Shown here: positions 54,398-64,000 of the stretch, piece by piece
Numbering within the stretch: position 1 is the stretch's first letter
Layout of the letters: each line of letters begins with the position of its first letter
Origin: Ochotona curzoniae
Lineage: Eukaryota > Chordata > Mammalia > Lagomorpha > Ochotonidae
NCBI RefSeq assembly: GCF_017591425.1
Contig: NW_024466459.1
Coordinates: forward strand, 1,922,001-1,986,000
Reading direction: 5' to 3'
Length of the DNA: 64,000 bases
Translations under genes and position numbers: made by a program
The notes under the pieces: model-generated
Database searches by the model: none
Told to the model about the DNA's origin: nothing
What the model saw: only the letters and a program-made list of their open reading frames with translations

Positions 54398-54926
54398 TCC
54401 GCTTGGGATCCTGCATCCCATGTTAAAGTGCCTCAGCTTGCGCCTTGTCTTTATTCCTTGTCACTTAGTGCTAGGCTTGGATTAAACTCTTGGCCCTTGC
54501 TTCAGCCTAGCCCATTCCAGTTGTCTCCAACATTTGAAAAGTGATTCAGTGGGGCCCAGCACGACAGTTTAGTGGTTAAATCCTCACCTTGTACTCACCA
54601 GGATCCCATGTGGGCATCATTTCCTGTTCTAGCTGCTTCACTTCCCATCCAGCTCGCTGCTGTAGCCTGGGAAAGCAGATAAGGACGGCCCAGCCTTGAG
54701 ACCCTGTACCCACATGGGAGACCTGGAAGAAGCTCCAGGCTCCTGGCTTTGGATCAGCTCAGCTCCAGTCATTGCAGCCACTTGGATTTGAAGATCTTTC
54801 TGTCTCTCCTTGTCTGTGTAAATGACTTTCCAATAAAAATAAATAATTTTGAAAAAATGAAACCATGGATGAAAGCCCACTCTGTGTTTCTCCATCTCTC
54901 TGCCTTTCAACTAAGTAAATAACTTT
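54398..54926 (+). mobile_element. C SINE, old, split by a younger SINE
   Basis: The left part (54398-54552) has CTTGCTTCAGCCTAGCCCAT and GAAAAGTGATTCAGTGG. The right part (54858-54926) has ATGGATGAAAGCCCACTCTG and a TTTCAACTAAGTAAATAACT tail. The younger SINE at 54553 sits between them. Confidence 0.78.
54553..54857 (+). mobile_element. C SINE, younger, nested
   Basis: GGCCCAGCACGACAGTTTAG head, AGCCTGGGAAAGCAGATAAG and TCCAATAAAAATAAATAATT tail. The flanks TGATTCAGTGG and TGAAACCATGG are a diverged duplication. Confidence 0.9.
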
Positions 54927-54929
54927 TTA

Positions 54930-55239
54930 AAAAAGATTTATTTATTTTTATTAAGAGGACAGATCACATTTACAGAGAGAATAAGAAAGGAAGAGACTTT
55001 CCATCCACTAGTTTACTCACCAAATGGCCACAACGACTGGAGCTGAGTGGATCAGGAGCCAGGAGCTTCTTCTAGGTCTCCAATGTGGGCGCAGAGTCTC
55101 TAGGCTTTGAATGATTCTCTCTTGCTTTCCCAGGCCATAAGCAAGGAGTTGGATGGGAAGTGGGGCAGCTAGCATACGAGTATGGGATCCCAGCACTTGC
55201 AAGATGAGGATTTAGCCACCGAGCCATCATGCCAGGCCC
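54930..55239 (-). mobile_element. C SINE, intermediate, tail-to-tail with the previous
   Basis: AAAAAAGATTTATTTATTTT tail side, ACTAGTTTACTCACCAAATG and GAGCCATCATGCCAGGCCC head. Confidence 0.9.
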
Positions 55240-55249
55240 ATAAGTATAT

Positions 55250-55327
55250 TTTTTAATTTTTATTTTTGAAATTTATCGTACAATTCTGTATAGCCTGGGA
55301 TTCCCCTCCCCTCAATTTCCACCCCTG
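55250..55327 (-). mobile_element. ultra-short L1 3'-end insertion (78 bp)
   Basis: ATAAGTATAT is repeated at 55240-55249 and 55328-55337. The minus-strand insert contains GGGGAATCCCAGGCTATACA, then GAATTGTACG and an A-rich tail. It matches the terminus of the 5108-5908 type of L1 (AGTCCCAGTACCTATGGAAC). It abuts the head of the SINE at 54930-55239. Confidence 0.82.
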
Positions 55328-55337
55328 ATAAGTATAT

Positions 55338-56476
55338 AATTTTGAAAAAACAAAAGATATTTGAAAATATCAGATATTTCTCTAAATTGTAGCATCCTAG
55401 GAATTTTCATTTTCTTCATTAACTTCAGTTGTTTCTGAATTTTCCACAAAGAATATATAGTGGAATCATATTGTGCCTATATATAATTATGAGTTACCAA
55501 TAAATATGATTCCAGCCCTTACTGGGTGAATGGGCAGAGAAAAGGCTCCGGATACAGTGTGGAAAAGCTCACTTCAATAGGCTAACAGCGAAAACTTCCG
55601 CATTATCACATGGCACAGCTTCTTTCTGCAGAAACATCTTCTTGTCAACGAGATTTCCAATAAAACAAGAGAAAGGTGTGATTCACAAGGACCAGTGACA
55701 TGTTCCTATTGGCCCGGATGGTGAAGAGATTCCCCACAACAACACTGCCCCCTTCCTGTGGCCACTGGGCCTCTCTCCTGTCAGAGAGCCACACTGCAAA
55801 TTCAAGTGGGATCCCTGGAGCTTAAGCTGGTGTGGGCAGGGAGAAGGCATGTCCAAGGGTCTCCTCGACGAGGAAAAATCACCTGCTCAGTAGAAATTGA
55901 GGGAGAGGTGAAGCAACAACCTCTTTTCGGGTTGATGTCACTCAACAACAGGCTTGGTCCAGGTCATTCCGGTGATAAGGGCCTTGGGCTGGAATCACAA
56001 AAGAATTCCAGCAAGAATGAAGGACGTGATGGGCCCCTCTACTCACACAGCAAACAATTCTTCCAGCCCCGGATGCTATACCGTAAAACAGAAGACGCAA
56101 GGTGTTTGGAGACTTGGAGAAAGAACACCTAAAAACCCCTGATAACCTATTAAGTTCAGGTGAAGTAAACTTGTTCCCCTAGGGTTCTGTAACAAAGAGC
56201 CAGGGGACTTGTGGTCGAGCTGGGACTGGAATTACATTGAGATAAGAGAAGGAGGTTGTTGAGTTGTTTGAGTTGGCGAAAGAGAGACTGGCTTTGAACA
56301 CGCTCCTCCAGACGTGATGTGGAACCAACGTGTGGCCTACGAAGGAAGCCCGCTAGCAAAGGGATGGATCTCAGCCCCCAGTTCAGATCTGTCAGATCAG
56401 GACCCGCCGTTTCAAAAGGTGCCCAGACCAGAAATGAGTTTGTGTGACATGAGAGTACTTCAAAATGCTCATCGGA
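55338..56476. other. unique, GC-balanced upstream stretch
   Basis: About 1.1 kb without any repeat that I recognise. It has moderate GC, a CTATTGGCCCGG motif at about 55706 and a GATAAG at about 56240. Plus ORFs (124 and 62 codons near 55.75-56.14 kb) show no known domain. Function unknown. Confidence 0.5.
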
Positions 56477-56801
56477 GGTGGTCAGTGTTGTGGCATAGCC
56501 CGTTACACCGCCAACTACAAGGCTGGCATCCCATATCAGATCACTGAATCAAGTCCTGACTGCTCTGATCCAGCTCCCTGCTAATGTGTCTAGAAAAGCA
56601 ATGGAAGATGGCCCAAGTGCTTGGGTGCCTGCCACCCACATGGAAACCCAGATGGATGTCTTGGCTCCTTGGCCTAATCATGACTACTATGGCAATTTCG
56701 GGAGTGAACTAGTGAATGGAAGATTCTTTCTGTCTCTCTTTTCTCTCTCCCTCCCTCTGTCTCACTCTGACTCTTAAATATATAATTTTAATGTTTAAAA
56801 G
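56477..56801 (+). mobile_element. C SINE, old subtype
   Basis: GTGGTCAGTGTTGTGGCATA head, GTCTAGAAAAGCAATGGAAG and ACTCTTAAATATATAATTTT tail. Confidence 0.85.
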
Positions 56802-56993
56802 ATATTTATGAAAAAATGGAAATCGAAGATAAATTTATTTTTGGTGCTAAAAAACTGAAATCTCTAACAAAAGATGTTCAAAATATTCATGAAAATGTGT
56901 ATACTGAAAAAAAACATATTTAAATAACATTTTAAATACTGTGTACATATTTCAAATATACCCATTCAAATATACTTAACCCAGGGTCAGCAC

Positions 56994-57272
56994 TGTGGCT
57001 CAACAAGTTAATTCTCAGTCTTGTAGTGCCAACATCCTCATATGAGTGCCTGTCTGTCCCAGCTGCTCCACTTCCCATCCAGCTCCCTGCTGGTGACCTG
57101 GGAAAGCAGTCAAGCATGGACCAAAGTCTTAGGACCCTGCACCCATGTGGGCTTCAGCCATTCAGGCACTTGGAGAGTGAATCAGCAGATGGAGGATCTT
57201 CCTCTCTGTCTCTCCTCCTCTCTGTATGTCTGACTTTCCAATAAAAATAAATCTTAAAAAGAAAGAAAAAAG
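56994..57272 (+). mobile_element. C SINE, with internal deletion
   Basis: GGGTCAGCACTGTGGCTCAA head and CCAATAAAAATAAATCTTAA tail. About 45 bp are missing after CACCCATGTGGGCTTCAGCC. Confidence 0.88.
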
Positions 57273-57285
57273 AATAATATATATT

Positions 57286-57592
57286 TTTAAAAAGATTTTT
57301 TTATTGATTGAAATTCAAAGTTGTAATCAGAGAGAGGCAAAAGAGAGAGGTCTTCCATCCACTGGTTAACTCCCCTATGTGGCCATGATGGCTAGGGCAG
57401 AGCCAGGCAGGAGTCAGGAGTCTGGTCTCCTAAGTCAGGGGTGGGGGTCCAAGCATTTGGGCCATCATCCATTGCTCTGCCCAAGCATTTACCAAGGAGC
57501 AGGATCAGAAGTGGAGCAGCCAGGACTCCCATATGGAATGCCCGCATCTCAGGTAGCAGCTATACCCACTATATCACAACACTGACTCTAAG
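57286..57592 (-). mobile_element. C SINE, old subtype, tail-to-tail with the previous
   Basis: TTTTTAAAAAGATTTTTTTA tail side, CACTGGTTAACTCCCCTATG and TATGGAATGCCCGCATCTCA. Confidence 0.82.
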
Positions 57593-57821
57593 ACTACTTA
57601 AAATTGTTATTTCAGATAAATATAGGATAACAGAACAATGTTCCTGATCTACTAAAAGAAAACAAGTTATAAAATAACATGTACAATGTGATTGCCCATG
57701 TACTTATCATTCATTTTAAAGTAAGTATTACAAAATTTTAAAAATTTAATTATAGTGTTACCTAGCCTATGGGGATTTATCTATTTTAAAGAGTCTCAAC
57801 TATCTCTTTTCTCTTTCTTTG

Positions 57822-58087
57822 TTTAAATTTTACTTATTTGAAAAACAGCGATGGAGAAATAAAACGCCCTCTCCCATCTGCTGCTTCACTCCCTAAATGC
57901 CCAACAATGGTCCGGTAGACCAGGGTAGATGCCAGGTGCCAGGAACTCAATCTAGAACCCAATTACTTATGCTGGTTCAGCCACTATTGACTGCCTCTCA
58001 GGGTGTGCATCAAATCCAGACACTCCAACATGGATGTGGGCATCTCAAACTGCAGCTTAACCTCCTGCACCAAGCAGCCATCCTAAG
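57822..58087 (-). mobile_element. C SINE, oldest subtype
   Basis: ATTTTACTTATTTGAAAAAC, TGCTTCACTCCCTAAATGCC, GACTGCCTCTCAGGGTGTGC and GATGTGGGCATCTCAAACTG. Confidence 0.75.
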
Positions 58088-58139
58088 ACCATTGTTTCGG
58101 TAAATATTTTAGAAGGAAAAACTGCTCAGTATAAGGAGA

Positions 58140-58422
58140 AAACGACACCGCCATCCCATCTGAGCACGGTTCAAGTCCCAGCTACTCTACTTGCAATTCA
58201 GCTCCCTGCTAAGGCTCCTGGGAAAGCAGTGAAGATGGCCCAAGACCGTGGGCCCCTGCCGCCAATGTAAGAGACCCATAAGAGTTCTAGCATCCTGGAT
58301 TTAGCCTGGTCCAATGCCAGCCACTGTGGTCATTTGTGGAGTAGACCAGCAGATGGAAAATCCCTCTCTCTCACTCTCTCTGTAATTCTGCCTTTCAAAT
58401 AAATAAATAAATATTGAAAAAG
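58140..58422 (+). mobile_element. C SINE, old, head degenerate
   Basis: ACCGCCATCCCATCTGAGCA, TCCTGGGAAAGCAGTGAAGA and TTTCAAATAAATAAATAAAT. Confidence 0.82.
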
Positions 58423-58534
58423 AATTTAGATTTTCCTATAATCCTTTTTCATCTTTAATTTTATGCATTGTAGACTTAGTTTTTTTTTTCTAAAGTTTTC
58501 TTTTTTTCCTTCCATGTGCTAGGATCCCATATGG

Positions 58535-58856
58535 AAAGATTTATTTATTTATATTGGAAAGTCAGATACACAGAGAGGAGAGATAGAGAAGAAAGATCTT
58601 CTATCTGCTAATTCACTCCCCAAGTGGCCACAATGGCCAGAGTTGAGCTGATCCAAAGCCAAGGGCTAGGAGCTTCTTCTGGGTCTCCAAAATTGGTTCA
58701 GGGTCCCAAGGCTTTGGACTGTCCTCGACTGCTTTTCCAGGCCACAGGCAGGGAGCTGGATGGGAAGTGGGGCTGCTGGGATTAGAACTAGTGCTCATAT
58801 GGAATCCTGGAATGTGCGAGACGAGGACTTTAGCCACTAGGCTACCGTGCTGGGCC
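58535..58856 (-). mobile_element. C SINE, young to intermediate
   Basis: GAAAGATTTATTTATTTATA tail side, CACTCCCCAAGTGGCCACAA and AGGCTACCGTGCTGGGCCC head. A GCTAGGATCCCATATGG stretch just left of it (58518-58534) resembles a sense SINE fragment. Confidence 0.9.
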
Positions 58857-58957
58857 CAGTGGACTTCGTTTTTAAGCGCTTATTCTATTTATGAAATAAT
58901 TTTAAACTGCATTATGCTTTTATAATTTCCCTTTTTAACATATAAATATTTGGTCAA

Positions 58958-59015
58958 GGGCCCAACATGAGAGACTATTGGTTAATTCTTACTTGCAAGC
59001 ACCAGGATCTCCTAC
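58958..59015 (+). mobile_element. C SINE head fragment, no tail
   Basis: GGGCCCAACATGAGAGACTA to GCAAGCACCAGGATCTCCTA, then unrelated sequence. Confidence 0.7.
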
Positions 59016-59118
59016 AGGGGTGGCAGAGGACCCAGGTATTCAGTTTCTTGACTGGACTCTCAAACAAGTAAGTTACTTTGTTTTTTTTTTTTTTTAAGAA
59101 AATTAAAAGAAACAAATG

Positions 59119-59417
59119 CCAGAGTTGGCATTGTTGTGTACCAGGTAAAGCCACCACCTGTGATGCTGGCATCCCCTTTGGGTGCCAGTTCATATTCTGG
59201 CTGCTACACTTCCAATACAGCTACGTACTAATGGCCTAGAAAAGCAAAGAAAGACAGCCCAGGTATTTGGGCCGCTGCCACCTGTGCGTGGCTCTTGGCT
59301 TTTGTCTGCCTCGGTGATGGCCACTGTGGCCACCTGGGGAGTGGCCAGATGGAAATCTCTCCCTCGCTCTCTCTCACACACTGTTTCAAATCAATAAATG
59401 GATATTGAGAAAGAGAA
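59119..59417 (+). mobile_element. C SINE, old subtype
   Basis: CCAGAGTTGGCATTGTTGTG head, GGCCTAGAAAAGCAAAGAAA and TTTCAAATCAATAAATGGAT tail. Confidence 0.84.
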
Positions 59418-60381
59418 AAAGAAAAGGTCAAGTGAGACAGGAAGTGTATAACTTTATGCAAATCAAGAATGACCACTTCTAAAAGCAGGCACAGAGTGGA
59501 CCGACGTGAGAGCGGCTCCAAAGGGATGAAAATGATTTTGCTGAAATGTGGGATGAGGTTGCCCCCACCCCACACACTACATTTTTTCTGCATTTTCTAT
59601 CAGGTGATGACATCAGCATTGTTTCAAGTTCTCACATTTTAATAACGTCATCTTTGTCCATACACATTTTTCTCTTCTGCCTCGAAGAGACTTCATAAAA
59701 ATAAAATAGTGAAAACAAAACAAAAGATGACAAACCCACAAAGGACAAAAAGAAAAGGCTTTCCTGGTTGGAAAATTCCAGCAATTTTTTGGAGAGACAG
59801 TAAGCTAATGGAAGAGTGGGAACATCCACCACAAGGCCTTGACAGAAGAAAACCCAACAGGCTGGGCAGGGTGGTGATTCAAGGCCAGCTTGTCACTGCC
59901 GACCACGGGCTCCAGACGCCTCTCCAGGGAGACGCTGACTCACTGTGTGTGCCCTCAGGCTCAGGCACCGAGCCCTCTCTCCTTTCCTCCCAAGCAAACA
60001 AGGGCCACTGTGTTTCTCTTTCAGTGGGAGCTGCAGGGAGTTAATTACTGTTTGAGAAGGCATGCTAGCTGATGGAACAAAAGGCGCAACAGGCAGGCAG
60101 AGGGTTATTACTGGGCGAGTAACCCTTTGAACTCTGGGATCCTCTCCTGCACCAGGAGGTTTCAGCACTCAGGTGTAGAGCCAGGCAGCTAGAGGTGCAG
60201 CCAGACAGCTTTAACCAAGTGCTCACCTCTCTGTAAAACAGGGGAGGGAGAACCATCTGGAGAGACATGAATGAAACTCCCAGCATCTTCTTGTGATATT
60301 ACCTATCCTAGAGCCACAGTAATGTGCCTGCTTGGTCCCCACCCAGTCCCCCTGCTTCCTGCTCAGATCTTTAGAGCTGCT
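59418..60381. other. unique upstream stretch
   Basis: No recognised repeat over about 960 bp. Two CRE-like motifs occur (TGACATCA near 59607 and AACGTCATC near 59645). The ORFs at 59709-60044 and 59893-60168 have no recognisable domain. Confidence 0.5.
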
Positions 60382-60688
60382 GCTTTTTTTTTTTTTTTTT
60401 TGGAAAGGCAGATTTACACAGATAAACAGCTTTCATCTGCTGGGTCACTCCCCAAAATGCCATAATGGCCAGAGCTGAGCTGATCCAAAGCCAGGAGCCA
60501 GAAGCTTTTTCTGGGTCCCCCTTGCAGGTACAAGGTCCCAAGGCTTTGGGCCATCATCCACTGCTTTCTCATGCCATAAACAGGCAGCTGGATAGGAAGC
60601 GGAGCAGCTGGGACACAAACCAGCACTGATAAGTGATCCTGGCACTTGAAGGGGGAGGCTCAGACAATTGACCCATTGTGCTGGGCCT
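60382..60688 (-). mobile_element. C SINE, intermediate
   Basis: TTTTTTTTTTTGGAAAGGCA tail side, GTCACTCCCCAAAATGCCAT and CCATTGTGCTGGGCC head. Confidence 0.9.
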
Positions 60689-60875
60689 AGAGGCCTGTCT
60701 TAAGCTCTCACTTGTTGTCACCCAATCCCCTGCCTTGCTCTTCCCCATCAAGACGCGTCCACTGTCCACTCCCTGGCAGCTCTGGGGCCCCAGAATCGCT
60801 GCGCTGGTGTGACTTGGTGATCTCCAAGAAACTGATGGTGTTAACAGAAACATGCATTTGGGAGGCACGCATACA

Positions 60876-60878
<3 letters not shown>

Positions 60879-60914
<36 letters not shown>
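60879..60914. repeat. (AC)18 microsatellite
   Basis: A perfect 36-nt AC run in otherwise unique sequence (60689-61163). Confidence 0.97.
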
Positions 60915-60917
<3 letters not shown>

Positions 60918-61163
60918 GAGATGTGAGTTCCAAGAACTTGATGATAAGCTGGTATCCAGGCTCTTTTTTCTATCACTAGGAAGTGAAAGAAAGCTAAAAA
61001 ACAAACAATTGTTCAATCATTTTCTTCAACATCATAAATCATGCTGTGACCGATGAATTTCAAGAATATAATCAAATTTATCGAAAATGCAATTTGGAGG
61101 CCAGTCCCTTCATGTCTGAGACTATGAGAATACAAAGAAATACAAGTCTTTGTGTCCAGCGAT

Positions 61164-61483
61164 GGGCTGAGCAATGGCTCAATTAGCTAATCCTCCACCT
61201 GAAAGTTCCAGGCTCCTATGTAGTTGCCAGTTTGTGCCCCTGCTGCTCTACTTCCCATCCGGCTTCCTGTTTGTGGCTGCGAAAACAGTAAAGGACAACC
61301 CAAAGCCTTGGGTCTCTGCACCCACATAGGAGACCTGGAAAAAGCTCTTGGCTCCTGGTTTCAGGTAGGCTCAGCTCCAGCCATTGTGGCCATTTGGGGA
61401 GTGAACCAGCAGATAGAAGATCTTTCTTTCAGTCTCTCTGTAAATCTGCGTTTCCAATAAAAATAAATTAACCTTTTTAAAAA
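61164..61483 (+). mobile_element. C SINE, subtype with GGCTCAATTAGCTAATCC head
   Basis: GGGCTGAGCAATGGCTCAAT head, GGCTGCGAAAACAGTAAAGG and CCAATAAAAATAAATTAACC tail. Confidence 0.88.
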
Positions 61484-61493
61484 ATGAATTCTA

Positions 61494-61801
61494 GGGTCCT
61501 GGGCAGTAACCTAACAGCTAAGGTCCTCATTTTGAACACACCAGGATCCCATATGGGTGCCGGTTCTAATCCCAACGACCCCATTTCCCATCCAGCTCCC
61601 TGCTTGTGGCCTGGGAAAGCACTGGAGGATGGCCCAAAGCCTTGGGACCCTACACTCACATGGGAGACCTGGAAGAAGCTCCAGGCTCCTGGTTTCAGAT
61701 CAGCGCAGCACTAGCCACTGCGGCTACTTGGGGAATAAATCAGTGCACAGATCTTCCTGTCTCTCCTCAATGTGTATGTCTGACTTTCCAATAAAAATAT
61801 A
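61494..61801 (+). mobile_element. C SINE, young to intermediate
   Basis: GGGTCCTGGGCAGTAACCTA head, GGCCTGGGAAAGCACTGGAG and a TTTCCAATAAAAATATAGAT tail. Confidence 0.9.
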
Positions 61802-61805
61802 GATA

Positions 61806-62133
61806 GGGCCCAGCGCGATGGCGCAGTGGTTAAGGTCCTTGCCTTGCATGCCTGTAATCCCATATGGACGCTGGTTCTAATCCCAGCAGCCCTGCTTCCC
61901 ATTCAGCTCCCTGCCTGTGGCCCGGGAAAGCAGTCGAGGATGGCCCAAAGCTTTGGGACCCTGCACCCACGTGGGAGACCCGGAAGAGGCTCCTGGCTTC
62001 AGATTGGCTCAGCTCCAGCCATTGCGGCCGCCTGGGGAGTGAATCATCAGACGGGAGATCTTCCTCTCTATCTCTCCTCTCTGTATATCTGCCTTTCCAA
62101 TAAAAATAAAATAAATCTTTTAAAAAAATAAAA
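61806..62133 (+). mobile_element. C SINE, young
   Basis: GGGCCCAGCGCGATGGCGCA head, GGCCCGGGAAAGCAGTCGAG and AATAAAAATAAAATAAATC. It follows the 61494 copy after 4 bp. Confidence 0.93.
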
Positions 62134-62143
62134 AATAAATGAA

Positions 62144-62360
62144 TCCCAGATTCTCTGTTTCTGATCCAGCTTTCTCTATACCCCTGGTGGTAGCAGGCGA
62201 TAAGCCAAATGTTTGGCTGCCTGCTACTCATGTAGGAGACCCAAATGGAGTTAGTTCCCAGTCTGATCTTCCCGCCCTGTCTCTTGTGGGCATTTGGGGT
62301 TTTAGCCAGCAAACAAAAGTTCTCTTTCTCTGTCTCTATTTTCCAAATTAAAAAAATTAT
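62144..62360 (+). mobile_element. C SINE, old, head missing
   Basis: TTCTGATCCAGCTTTCTCTA, GGGCATTTGGGGTTTTAGCC and TTTTCCAAATTAAAAAAATT. It is the last of four SINEs in the same orientation from 61164. Confidence 0.75.
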
Positions 62361-63069
62361 ACTAGTAAAATAAAAGTGTGAAGACATCTGCATTCTTTTC
62401 TCTAGGAGAGCAGGAAACGCATTTGTCTTGTTTTCCGTTCTGTACTTGTAAATCACTTCTTCACCCAGGAATGCACAGCCCAGGCAGTGGGACACACACT
62501 GAACAAAACAAAGCAGCTCTCTATTCTCAATGAGCTCAGTCTAATAAAGAGATGGATCATAAATAAATGAAGCCATAAATCTGTTGCTTACAAAGTGATG
62601 CTCCTGTGAGAAGGCAGCAAGGAGACACCATTTATGAAGCAGGGAGTGAGTCCTCCCCAGACACCAAGTCAGCTGGCAGCGCGATTTAGGGTGTTCCCAC
62701 TCGCAGAGCTACAAGAAACACATCTTCTGTTGCATATACATTTTTTTTTTAAAGAAAAACACAGAAGAGTCAGCGGATAAGAGTGATGGAGGCTGACATT
62801 ACATACAGGTCAGGGAGAGGTGACCCCTTCAACAAGGGAAACTTCACCCAGAGGTTTGAGTTAGGTGACTGTGGAAGACAGAGCTGATGACGTGTCAGAG
62901 AGCAGCAATGAGAAAGAAATGCAGCGCCAGGTGGGCTGAACAAACTTGGGGTGCAGCCAGAAATGGAGATTGGGAAGAAGGAGTGGAAGTGGCTTGATCA
63001 CAAGGAGCCTTTTGGATAAGGACTTACAGAAGCAGTTTACAGAAACATAAAATATGTGGAGAAAAAGAC
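62361..63069. other. unique upstream stretch
   Basis: About 700 bp without recognised repeat or gene. The part near 62480-62570 faintly resembles an ancient mammalian repeat but not enough to call. Confidence 0.5.
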
Positions 63070-63640
63070 ACAGATCCTAAGTGCATGACTCAACGAATGT
63101 GTACCAACAGGACCCACTGTGAACTACCATTAATACCAAGTGCCAGACCATTTCCAGCAACCCTGAAACCCACCTCATCACCTCCCAACTGCCCGTCTGA
63201 GCGCCACCATTACTTCTGCTCCCATTCTGTTGATCAATACTGCCAGTCTTGACCAACACACAAATGCAGTCACACAGGATTCCCCTTTGATGCCTGGCTT
63301 CATGCATTTCAATGTCATGATTGTAGGATTTGCCCCTATTGTATACAGTCCTTTTCTTCACATTGCTCTGCAGCACCACACCATATAACCATATCACACT
63401 GTATTTATCCATTGTACCATTGATCCACATTGGTTATTTCCAACGTGGAACTGTTCCAACCAGTGCTGCTATGAGAATTCTCACTGGATCTTTTGGGACA
63501 CCTGGACTGTGTACTTCAAAGGTGGGACAATTAGGGTTGAGTTTGGTTCCAGGGGACCCTACAAAACTATCTCCAGACTCTGCTTTTTACTGTGAGCAGG
63601 AAAGAAAATCCTTTGAAGACTTCACGTAGAGGAATCATAT
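63070..63640 (-). mobile_element. ancient L1 (L1M type), antisense 3' region
   Basis: Plus-strand blocks TCACACTGTATTTATCCATT, CACATTGGTTATTTCCAACG and AGTGCTGCTATGAGAATTCT are the reverse complement of the old L1 ORF2 end and 3' UTR. Divergence is high and there is no open frame. Confidence 0.65.
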
Positions 63641-64000
63641 GATTTGCATCATGACAGGAATGCTCAGAGTTGACATTTGCTGAAGGGTCACTATGGGAAC
63701 TAAAACGCAAGCTGACCAATCCCAGTGCTAAAAGCCAGGGTCTCTCCTCTGGCCTGTGGGGCCACGTCTCCATGCCCACCTGACAGCTCCAGGTGCACAT
63801 CTAAGGGGCACCTACAGTGTTCACAAGCTTCTGATAATCTTCAGTGAGCCAAGTCTTCCTGTAAGAGTTCCCATCTTGACTAAGAGCAAATCCAGTCTTC
63901 CGTTTATCTGCACTGGAGACATAGCTACTATTAACATTTCTTCGTATTTTCTCACATCACATGTAGTCTATCAGCAGGTGAGTGCTAGCTTCAGAATATT
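63641..64000. other. unique sequence to the right edge
   Basis: I see no gene, repeat or splice-flanked ORF here. Confidence 0.5.

Noticed and set aside
1..64000. CRISPR array, operons or other prokaryotic features
   Set aside because: The spliced SMURF2 exons, CpG island, SINEs and L1s show mammalian nuclear DNA. The regularly spaced repeats are SINEs and microsatellites.

Overview
This is 64 kb of mammalian nuclear DNA, almost certainly from a lagomorph and most likely a pika (Ochotona). The assignment rests on about 70 copies of the tRNA-derived lagomorph C-type SINE, many in a young form with a GGCCCGGCGC head, a TAAGGTCCTCGCC block and an AATAAAAATAAATCTTT tail, which I associate with pika rather than rabbit. 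Lagomorph-type L1 3' ends support it. I ran no database search.

The one protein-coding gene I can prove is SMURF2, a HECT-family E3 ubiquitin ligase, on the minus strand. Exon 1 (start codon at 41792) lies in a CpG island at about 41.2-42.7 kb. Exon 2, of only 39 nt, is at 2452-2490, and exon 3 is at 436-544. Spliced together they encode residues 1-66 plus part of codon 67, the first half of the C2 domain. Intron 1 is 39,250 nt and fills most of the window, intron 2 is 1,907 nt, and intron 3 runs off the left edge. From about 42.7 to 64 kb the sequence is upstream of the gene, and I see no functional gene there.

The rest is layered retrotransposon history. The oldest layer is MIR, an MLT1-like MaLR LTR and mammalian-wide L1 3' ends (30.8-31.8 kb, 21.2-22.3 kb, 63.1-63.6 kb). 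Next come older lagomorph SINEs, often truncated. The youngest layer is pika-type SINEs and 5'-truncated L1s with clear target-site duplications. Two L1 3'-UTR types are present (one at 5.1-5.9 kb, the other at 14.4 and 46.4 kb). Retroposed cellular RNAs are a broken RPL23A copy (52.9-53.4 kb) and a 35-nt U6 snRNA head with no tail (40.79-40.82 kb).

The most unusual object is at 13440-13866 (minus strand). It is a 427-bp insertion with a 12-bp target-site duplication and an A/C-rich tail. It combines imperfect tandem units, an LTR-like R-U5 segment with AATAAA, and another copy of the tandem unit. Its architecture recalls SVA-type composites and I know of no lagomorph element like it. Other points of interest are the frame-neutral exon 2 of SMURF2 carrying the Phe29/Phe30 autoinhibition pair, a 28-codon upstream ORF in the SMURF2 leader, two L1 insertions of only 57 and 78 bp, a tailless SINE head between direct repeats, and a near absence of SINEs from 38.6 to 48.1 kb around the promoter.
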